64,000 bases of DNA. Source: Anabaena sphaerica FACHB-251. Lineage in GTDB: Bacteria; Cyanobacteriota; Cyanobacteriia; Cyanobacteriales; Nostocaceae. The translations under genes were made by a program, and so were the position numbers. Location: contig NZ_JACJQU010000024.1 of assembly GCF_014696825.1 (NCBI RefSeq), forward strand, positions 1 to 64,000, read 5' to 3'. Of the stretch, positions 26,749 to 33,638 are shown in pieces; the stretch's first letter is position 1; the number at the start of each line of letters is the position of its first letter. The notes beneath the pieces are model-generated. The model saw nothing but the letters and a program-made list of their open reading frames with translations, was not told where the DNA came from and did not search any database.

Positions 26749-28289
26749 ATGAAACTTTTTCGTTAAAATTCCTCGGTCACGCTGGTATACTTGTAAAAGC
26801 CTATGGTGTGACTTTACTGTGTGACCCTTGGATGAGTGAAAGTGGTGCTTTCCTGCACAGCTGGCATCAGTTTCCACCAAATGATTTTATTGAACGGCAG
26901 TCTTTATATGATGCGGATTATCTATATATCAGTCATGACCATGAGGACCACTTTGACAAATATTTCCTCAAGAATTTTCCCAAGCACAAAGTAACGGTAA
27001 TCGTTGCTGACTTTTTATCAGATACTTTTGCCAAAGAAATTGCCGATCTAGGCTTTCCACGAATTTGGTGTCTGAAAGATTGGGAACAGTGTAATCTAGC
27101 CGATAGCTTCAGCATCGTTGTTGTTAAAGACCAGTCATTATACAAGATAGATTCGGCATTACTAATTCAAGTAGGCAACACAAATATCTTGCACAAAAAC
27201 GATTGTCATATCCCAGACGAGGATATTTCCAAATATAGAGATTATGGCATCGATCTTTTATTTGCTCAATTTTCAGGAGCAATGTGGTACCCAGCTACCT
27301 ACACCTATGAAGCTAAAAAACAGCAAAGGGTAGCAACAAAGCTCAAACAAAATCTGATCAGTAGTTTTGTTGACTTTGCTAATAGCATCTGTGCCAAACA
27401 GATTTTTCATTGTGCTGGGCCTGCTTGCTTTTTGGAAGATGAAATCTTTCATCTAAATTTTCAGGAAAACAGCATTTTCCATGACCAGTGGGATGTATAT
27501 CCAGAACTGTCTCAAAGGCTAAATGGCAATTTGCACTTGCTTTTACCAGGGGATGATGTGGTATTATTTGATGAGAAGGAGCTTCACATCAGGCATCAAA
27601 CTACAACTTTAAATTTTTCTGAAAAAGCGTCGCTGCTGAAAGAATATCAGCACAAAAGAACTGCTGTAATCCAATCATATCTGAAGAGTTTACCGCAGGC
27701 TGATCAGGATTTTGTGCAGAAATTTACAAACTATGTTCAGCAACTTTTCTGTAAAAGTGATTATCTGACCAAGAAAGTCAATGCTTTAGTCAAGTTCACT
27801 TTGATTGGTACAAATAATGGTTGTGTGTATGTTGACACCCGCAATCAGCTTTTTGCAGTTTTTCAATCTTCAGCAGAAATGCCTAATTATGAGTTTACTA
27901 TTGAAACTGCGATCGCCAATCTGCTGGTGAAGGGAGAAGAGACATGGGAGAATTTATTTTTAAGCATGAGGTTTAAAGCAAAACGTAACCCAGATATCTA
28001 CAACTGGCCTTTATTTGCTGTACTGCGTTACGGTCATGAACCCAAGCTGATTGCTCAAATTGAAAATGTGATGAGAGCAGCGGAGAATGAAAAAATCTTG
28101 GTCAGAGATGAGAATCAAGAATACCAGGTTCAACGCTATTGTCCTCATGCAGGGGCTGATCTTACCCATGCCAAAATCCAAGATAACAAGTTAGTTTGTC
28201 CACGACATCATTGGGTATTTGACCTTGCTGCACAAGGTAAATGTGTTAGCGGCGGTAATATGCCTCTGAAAATTTATGACCTTTGTTAA
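26745..28289 (+). CDS. Metallo-beta-lactamase-fold protein with C-terminal Rieske domain (CMAH-like architecture)
   Basis: A 514-residue fusion. Residues 1-300 have a metallo-beta-lactamase fold with HDHEDH at 64-69 (HxHxDH) and a probable metal site farther on (LHKNDCHIPDED). The C-terminal 50 residues form a Rieske [2Fe-2S] site: C466-P-H468, a 16-residue spacer, then C485-P-R-H488. The pairing of these folds is known from CMP-Neu5Ac hydroxylase (CMAH), where the Rieske domain is N-terminal, so the order is reversed here. An oxygenase acting on a nucleotide sugar or its N-acyl group is an inference. It starts inside the aminotransferase stop (ATGA) and lies 36 bases before the next gene. 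Confidence 0.82.
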   Translation: MNETFSLKFLGHAGILVKAYGVTLLCDPWMSESGAFLHSWHQFPPNDFIERQSLYDADYLYISHDHEDHFDKYFLKNFPKHKVTVIVADFLSDTFAKEIADLGFPRIWCLKDWEQCNLADSFSIVVVKDQSLYKIDSALLIQVGNTNILHKNDCHIPDEDISKYRDYGIDLLFAQFSGAMWYPATYTYEAKKQQRVATKLKQNLISSFVDFANSICAKQIFHCAGPACFLEDEIFHLNFQENSIFHDQWDVYPELSQRLNGNLHLLLPGDDVVLFDEKELHIRHQTTTLNFSEKASLLKEYQHKRTAVIQSYLKSLPQADQDFVQKFTNYVQQLFCKSDYLTKKVNALVKFTLIGTNNGCVYVDTRNQLFAVFQSSAEMPNYEFTIETAIANLLVKGEETWENLFLSMRFKAKRNPDIYNWPLFAVLRYGHEPKLIAQIENVMRAAENEKILVRDENQEYQVQRYCPHAGADLTHAKIQDNKLVCPRHHWVFDLAAQGKCVSGGNMPLKIYDLC

Positions 28290-28325
28290 AAGGCTTCAAA
28301 ACATTCTGCAAGAAGTAAAAAAATA

Positions 28326-29366
28326 ATGAGTGATATCCGTCCTGGTTTCAATTCCCATCGGCTCATTACCCTAATTCAGCAAGCAATTCAGCGTTGCGAA
28401 CTTCAACTTGACAATCTTACCGTACTTACAGAAGCTGCAACTGGAGCCTATGTTGTCACACCTATAATAGCTGCAATGGCAGGAGCAAAAAAAGTATTTG
28501 CTATCACCCAAGGCAGCCGTTATGGAACTATAGAGGAAGTGAAAACACAAACACAAAAACTTGCGGAAATCGGGTGTATAAGTGATAAAATTGAGTTTAT
28601 AACCAATAAACCAAAAGATATTGTAGCTCAAGCAGACATTATCACCAACAGCGGCCATGTTCGTCCGATTGATGCAGAGATGATTTCCTGGATGAACCCA
28701 ACAGCCGTTATTCCGTTAATGTACGAAGCATGGGAGCTGAGACCAGTCGATGTCGATATCAAAGCTTGTCGTCGCAGAGGTATTAAAGTAGCAGGAATTA
28801 ATGAGCGCCATCCGGCTGTAGATGTGTTCTCATTTCTGGGACTAATGGCGATTAAGCTATTGCTTGATGCTGGCGTTGCTATTTATAAAAGCAACATTTT
28901 ATTGTTGTGCGACAATCATTTTGCAGCATTTATTGAGAATGGGTTAGTAAGTGCTGGTGCAAGTATTGATACGCTCAACAATATATCACTAGCAGATAAA
29001 GGTAAAGTATACGACGCTATTTTAGTGGCAATGCAGCCTCGATCAGAATCAGTGTTATCTGCTGTGGATGCAGAGCAAATTGCAAAGTGCTGGCGTGGAG
29101 TGGTAATTGCTCAGTTTTGGGGTGATATTGAGCGGTCTGCTTTTCTTGCTCAAGAAATAGCTATTTGGCCACCAAATGCGCCAGAAAAAGGACATATGGC
29201 TATCCTGCCATCAGCAATAGGACCGGAGCCGATTATCAGGTTACAAACAGGAGGATTAAAAGTTGGGGAGTTGCTCTGGCATTCTTGTAAAAATAGAACA
29301 TCTACTCAAGATAATTCTTTCTCTCAAGAATTAGAAACCTCTGAATTTATTGACCAAATCATTTAG
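28326..29366 (+). CDS. Rossmann-fold protein, 2-hydroxyacid-dehydrogenase/SAH-hydrolase-like
   Basis: The exact family is not recognised. The 346-residue product has two Rossmann-like segments: VVTPIIAAMAGAKKVFAITQ (near residue 45) and SNILLLCDNHFAAFIENGLV (near 195). Between them ACRRRGIKVAGINERHPAVD recalls the hinge of D-2-hydroxyacid dehydrogenases, which is usually ARGIxV followed by the NAD domain. An NAD-dependent step on a sugar or sugar acid is a guess. Its place between the Rieske fusion and the FemAB-like gene, on the same strand with a 36-base gap before it, suggests a shared pathway. Confidence 0.55.
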   Translation: MSDIRPGFNSHRLITLIQQAIQRCELQLDNLTVLTEAATGAYVVTPIIAAMAGAKKVFAITQGSRYGTIEEVKTQTQKLAEIGCISDKIEFITNKPKDIVAQADIITNSGHVRPIDAEMISWMNPTAVIPLMYEAWELRPVDVDIKACRRRGIKVAGINERHPAVDVFSFLGLMAIKLLLDAGVAIYKSNILLLCDNHFAAFIENGLVSAGASIDTLNNISLADKGKVYDAILVAMQPRSESVLSAVDAEQIAKCWRGVVIAQFWGDIERSAFLAQEIAIWPPNAPEKGHMAILPSAIGPEPIIRLQTGGLKVGELLWHSCKNRTSTQDNSFSQELETSEFIDQII

Positions 29367-29473
29367 AGCTAGAAGTAACAAGTTTAATTCAGAAATATCG
29401 CCTGATGCAATTGTACCTGAACAAAGTTATATGACTGCCAAAAAGTTCGGAAGAGAATATTCGTATTACCCCA

Positions 29474-30490
29474 ATGAAAAATTCCATGTCTGAAATTTCA
29501 TTAGAAATATTGAATTCAAATGAGATTTGTTACAAAGAAATCGACACTTTATTTAGTTCGGCTTCAAATGAAACCTTATTTCATCACCCGAAATTCCTCT
29601 CCTATCATGCCAATGCAAAATTCCCTGATGCCAACTGGAGACACTATCTATTTCGAGAAGGTTCTCGCCTGATTGGATATCTTCCCGGTGCACTGGTAAT
29701 GGAGGATTCGGGTTGTATTTACAAAAGTCCATTTGCTTCATCTTTTGGCGGACTTGTTTATGGGAACTTAAACTTTGCTCAAATTGATACATGCCTTGAA
29801 AAGTGGTGGCATGATCTTGATCAACAGAATATCCAACGAGCTGAAGTAATTCTCGCTCCGTTACCCTATAGTTCCCCCAATTTTTGCGAAGGGGTTGAAT
29901 TTAAGCTGAACCAACTCGGTTTTCAGCTAAAAGCACCTGAACTTTGTCTAATAGTGCCAATAGACAAACACTCGGAGTTCCCTAGACAGCTATTTCGAAA
30001 TAAAGACTGGCGATACTTAAAACAGGGAAGAGAAAAGCCCGGCAGTATTATCTACTCTCAAGAGCTAAATGATATCAAACGCTTTTATCCTGTTCTATTG
30101 GAAAATAGGAAAAAGCATGGAGTGCTTCCTACACATTCTCTGGAAGAAATTATCTGTTTACACGAGCTTTTTCCACACGCACTTCATCTGTTTTTAGCAA
30201 CTGTGGATGAAAACGTGGTTGCAGGTATTCTGGCATTTCAGACCAATAAAAGGGTTCTGAATGCTTTTTATCAAGCGAGTAATGAACAGGGACGCAAAAT
30301 ACGAGCTATGAATTTCCTTTGTGCCGAAGTTTACGGTTGGTCTTTAAGTCAATCTATTGCTTGGGTAGATTTAGGGTCATCCTCATTCGGACTTGAAGCT
30401 CATAAAACTCTGATCAATTTCAAAGAGAGTTGCGGCGGACGAAAATTTTTACGCAAACGCTATATCTGGCATCGCAACAATTATTCATAA
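29474..30490 (+). CDS. FemAB/GNAT-fold acyl- or aminoacyltransferase
   Basis: A 338-residue protein of the FemAB-like GNAT superfamily, which transfers acyl or aminoacyl groups to amines of cell-wall or lipid-linked sugars. Recognisable are the N-terminal half around FHHPKFLSYHANAKFPDANW, then RNKDWRYLKQGREKPG, the central HLFLATVDENVVAGILAF with GNAT beta strands, and the C-terminal VDLGSSSFGLEAHKTLINFK. In glycan loci such genes often modify amino sugars. It lies between the Rossmann-like gene and the formyltransferase, 16 bases before the latter. Donor and acceptor are unknown. Confidence 0.78.
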   Translation: MKNSMSEISLEILNSNEICYKEIDTLFSSASNETLFHHPKFLSYHANAKFPDANWRHYLFREGSRLIGYLPGALVMEDSGCIYKSPFASSFGGLVYGNLNFAQIDTCLEKWWHDLDQQNIQRAEVILAPLPYSSPNFCEGVEFKLNQLGFQLKAPELCLIVPIDKHSEFPRQLFRNKDWRYLKQGREKPGSIIYSQELNDIKRFYPVLLENRKKHGVLPTHSLEEIICLHELFPHALHLFLATVDENVVAGILAFQTNKRVLNAFYQASNEQGRKIRAMNFLCAEVYGWSLSQSIAWVDLGSSSFGLEAHKTLINFKESCGGRKFLRKRYIWHRNNYS

Positions 30491-30506
30491 AGGTATTTGG
30501 TGTTAT

Positions 30507-31415
30507 ATGAGACTTTTTCTTCTAGGCACAGGAAGCCTCTTTGAGAAGCTTTTTACTATTCTTCCCGATGCAGGGATAAACATCGTTGCTGCTTTAAATA
30601 GTAATCCTGAATCTCGATTTGCTGAATATTGCCATCTTCCTACGATTCGTTGGCTTCATTCAATCGACGATCTTGCTGACGACGAAGTAGACCTATGTTT
30701 TATGTGTGATTACTTACGCCTCCTTCCGGCTGAGTTTGTCAAAAAATACAAAGTTTTAAACAGTCATGGAGGACTTTTGCCCAAATACCGAGGCTATCAC
30801 GGTAATGGATGGGCTTTCATCAACGGGGAAACCGAAATCGGTTACACCATTCATCGAGTAGACTCAAGCCTTGACGGAGGTCCGATTATTTATCAAAAGA
30901 AGTTTTCCGTTAATCCAACGAGCACATTTTCGGAGATTAAATCGAAGATAACTTGGGATATTGAACAAAACTTGGCAAATGTATTGAACGACTACTTTAA
31001 AGGAAAATTGAAGGAGCAGCCACAAAACGCCCAAAAAGCCACCTTCGTCGCCCGTCGCCACATCAGAGACTGCTACATTGAATGGGAGCGCAGTTCAGTT
31101 GAGATCGAGCGTTTTATTCGAGCACTAGCACCTCCCTTTGCACCTGGCGCGTTCACTGTATTTCGCAATCAGAAGCTGGTTATTTTGTCCGCAGAACTCT
31201 TTGAAACAGAAATTTACTCCGAAATACCGGGACATGTCGTCTATCGAATTGAAGGACAAGGCATTCTAGTTAAAACAGGTGATGGCGTTCTTCTGATGAA
31301 GGAGGTTGAGTATCAAGGCAAAAAAATACATTCTCTAGATCTATTTTCAACTACAGGATATCGGCTAGGTCTTGATCTAGTGGGGGAAAAACTCTCTCAA
31401 CTTGGAATATATTAG
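30507..31415 (+). CDS. Sugar N-formyltransferase (Fmt/ArnA-like fold)
   Basis: A 302-residue enzyme related to methionyl-tRNA formyltransferase and to sugar formyltransferases, using 10-formyltetrahydrofolate to formylate an amine. The catalytic set is Asn85 and His87 in LNSHGGLLPKYRGYHGN and Asp123 in SSLDGGPIIYQ. A C-terminal beta-rich domain follows (from about residue 200). It is not the housekeeping Fmt, because the surroundings are all glycan genes and the N-terminal tRNA-type region is unlike Fmt. Together with two aminotransferases it suggests that a repeat-unit sugar is N-formylated. Confidence 0.85.
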   Translation: MRLFLLGTGSLFEKLFTILPDAGINIVAALNSNPESRFAEYCHLPTIRWLHSIDDLADDEVDLCFMCDYLRLLPAEFVKKYKVLNSHGGLLPKYRGYHGNGWAFINGETEIGYTIHRVDSSLDGGPIIYQKKFSVNPTSTFSEIKSKITWDIEQNLANVLNDYFKGKLKEQPQNAQKATFVARRHIRDCYIEWERSSVEIERFIRALAPPFAPGAFTVFRNQKLVILSAELFETEIYSEIPGHVVYRIEGQGILVKTGDGVLLMKEVEYQGKKIHSLDLFSTTGYRLGLDLVGEKLSQLGIY

Positions 31416-31436
31416 AAGGTAAAGGTAATAGATAAA

Positions 31437-32411
31437 ATGCAAAATAAACGAATTTTAATAACAGGTGGTGCTGGTTTAGTTGGTTCTCATATTACCGATT
31501 TACTGGTAAAAGAAGGAGTATCAGAAATCATTGTTTTAGATAACTTTACACGCGGATGTCGTGATAACCTAGCTTGGGCGCAGACACATGGACCGTTAGT
31601 AGTTGTAGAAGGAGATATCCGCGATCGCCAACTCTTGGCTGATATCATGCAAGGTGTAGATATCGTCTTTCATCAAGCAGCCATTCGGATTACCCAATGT
31701 GTCGAAGAACCACGACTGGCTTTAGAAGTGTTAGCAGATGGCACTTTCAACGTTTTGGAAGCAGCAGTCAAAGCAGACGTAAAAAAGGTAGTTGCAGCTT
31801 CATCAGCTTCTATTTATGGCATGGCTGAAAATTTCCCCACTACTGAATCTCACCATCCCTACAATAACCGCACCCTCTACGGTGCTGCCAAGACTTTTAA
31901 TGAAGGCTTATTACGCAGTTTTTATGAAATGTATGGACTAGATTATGTAGCACTACGTTATTTTAATGTCTACGGTCCACGCATGGATATTTACGGTGTT
32001 TATACAGAGGTATTGATTCGCTGGATGGAGCGCATTATCATAAATCAGCCACCATTGATTTTTGGTAATGGTGAGCAAACAATGGATTTTGTGTATATCG
32101 AAGATATCGCTAGAGCCAACATTTTAGCAGCCAAAGCCAATGTCACAGATGAGGTTTTCAATATCGCTAGTGGTGTGGAAACCAGTTTAAATGATTTAGC
32201 TAATAGTCTGCTAAAAGTAATGGGATCTGATCTGAAACCGGAATATCGCCCAGAACGTAAAGTTAACCCCGTACAACGCCGACTAGCAGATGTGAGCAAA
32301 GCTAGAGAATTATTAGGTTTTGAGGCACAGATATCTTTAGAAGCAGGGCTACATCAGCTAGTTACTTGGTGGCGAGAACAAAAGCTGGCAAAGGAAACGA
32401 GCAATGTCTGA
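31437..32411 (+). CDS. NAD-dependent epimerase/dehydratase
   Basis: A 324-residue extended short-chain dehydrogenase. The NAD site is GGAGLVGSH (10-18), the catalytic pair is Tyr148 and Lys152 in LYGAAK, with Ser123 nearby. RYFNVYGPRMDIYGVYTEV (near residue 180) and FVYIEDIARANILAA follow the family. Length and sequence suit a UDP-sugar 4-epimerase or a related C4-C6 enzyme; the choice cannot be made. It overlaps the start of the next gene by eight bases. An RBS-like AAGGTAAAGG lies before ATG 31437. Confidence 0.87.
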   Translation: MQNKRILITGGAGLVGSHITDLLVKEGVSEIIVLDNFTRGCRDNLAWAQTHGPLVVVEGDIRDRQLLADIMQGVDIVFHQAAIRITQCVEEPRLALEVLADGTFNVLEAAVKADVKKVVAASSASIYGMAENFPTTESHHPYNNRTLYGAAKTFNEGLLRSFYEMYGLDYVALRYFNVYGPRMDIYGVYTEVLIRWMERIIINQPPLIFGNGEQTMDFVYIEDIARANILAAKANVTDEVFNIASGVETSLNDLANSLLKVMGSDLKPEYRPERKVNPVQRRLADVSKARELLGFEAQISLEAGLHQLVTWWREQKLAKETSNV

Positions 32412-33594
32412 ACAAATGCAAAATCTCCCCATTGCTAAACCTTGGATTGGCGAACCAGAGGCAGAAGCCGCAAAACGCGCTATTATGTCCGGTTGGGTGA
32501 CTCAAGGACCAGAAGTTGCCGAATTTGAACAGGAGTTTGCAGCCTATGTAGGGGCAAATTATGCCTGTGCTGTTTCTAATTGTACTACGGCTTTGCACTT
32601 AGCACTGTTAGCTGTAGGTGTGCAGCCGCATGATGAGGTGATTACTGTCAGTCACTCTTATATTGCCACTGCTAATAGTATTCGTTATTGTGGTGCGATT
32701 CCAGTCTTTATAGATATTGAACCGCAGACATACAACATCAACCCGGTGTTAATTGAAGATGGGATTAGCGATTCCCTTCGGGATAGCTCCGCTTCACGCA
32801 CCCGTGCTATTCTAGTTGTTCATCAGATGGGAATGCCTTGCGACCTCAAAGCTATCTTAGATATAGCGCACCGTTACAATTTACCAGTGATTGAAGATGC
32901 AGCGTGTGCCATTGGTAGTGAAATACTTTGGGATGGAAAGTGGGAGAAAATCGGTAAACCGCATGGAGATATAGCTTGCTTTTCCTTTCACCCCCGCAAG
33001 GTAATCACTACTGGCGACGGTGGCATGATCATCACTAATAATTCTGAATGGGATCAAAAATTTCGCCTTTGGCGACAACATGGAATGAGTATACCCGATA
33101 CCGTGCGTCATGGAGCTAAACAAGTCATATTCGAGTCTTACCCAATATTGGGTTATAACTACCGGATGACGGATATTCAAGCAGCAGTCGGACGGGAACA
33201 ACTCAAACGCCTACCAGAAATAGTAGAACGTCGTCGTTACTTAGCAGAGAGATATTACCACAAGCTTGCAGATATACCAGGGTTAAAATTACCAACAGAA
33301 CCAGCTTGGGCAAAGAGTAACTGGCAAAGTTACTGTGTACGTCTCCCTGATAGTTGCAATCAGCGCCAAGTCATGCAGGTAATGTTAGATGCTGGAGTTG
33401 CCACCAGAAGAGGAATTATGTGCGCTCATCCAGAACCAGCATATCAGATGGAAAATGGTCTGTATGGGGGCGATCGCCTAACTGAAAGTGAACAAGCTCA
33501 GGATCAGTCAATTATTTTGCCATTGTTTCATCAGATGAGTGAGCAAGAACAGGATCGGGTAGTTGAGATTTTGAAAAGAGTTTGTTTGGTTTGA
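32404..33594 (+). CDS. DegT-family aminotransferase carrying an eight-residue repeat insert
   Basis: A 396-residue PLP aminotransferase, perosamine-synthetase-like in its opening (IAKPWIGEPEAEAAKRAIMS). Lys199 in SFHPRKVITTGDGG binds PLP. Asp165 and Ala-rich AACAIG follow the family cofactor pattern. Residues 124-131 (SLRDSSAS) are coded by a 24-base repeat at 32773-32796 that splits a HIP1 octamer. Without it the segment reads ISDRTRAILVVH, as in relatives. The insert falls in the loop before the strand RAILVVH, so the enzyme could remain active. It is the second aminotransferase of the locus and probably uses a different keto-sugar. Confidence 0.9.
   Translation: MSEQMQNLPIAKPWIGEPEAEAAKRAIMSGWVTQGPEVAEFEQEFAAYVGANYACAVSNCTTALHLALLAVGVQPHDEVITVSHSYIATANSIRYCGAIPVFIDIEPQTYNINPVLIEDGISDSLRDSSASRTRAILVVHQMGMPCDLKAILDIAHRYNLPVIEDAACAIGSEILWDGKWEKIGKPHGDIACFSFHPRKVITTGDGGMIITNNSEWDQKFRLWRQHGMSIPDTVRHGAKQVIFESYPILGYNYRMTDIQAAVGREQLKRLPEIVERRRYLAERYYHKLADIPGLKLPTEPAWAKSNWQSYCVRLPDSCNQRQVMQVMLDAGVATRRGIMCAHPEPAYQMENGLYGGDRLTESEQAQDQSIILPLFHQMSEQEQDRVVEILKRVCLV
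32773..32796. repeat. 24-nt small dispersed repeat inside a HIP1 octamer, in frame in an aminotransferase gene
   Basis: GCGAT at 32768-32772 and CGC at 32797-32799 flank a 24-base insert. It begins TCCCTTCGGGAT, which can form a UUCG-loop hairpin, and ends GCTCCGCTTCA. Joined, the flanks give GCGATCGC. It is eight codons long with no stop. Confidence 0.88.
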
Positions 33595-33638
33595 GCATCC
33601 TGAAGAAAAAAATTAATGACTATCAAGGAAGAAATTGT

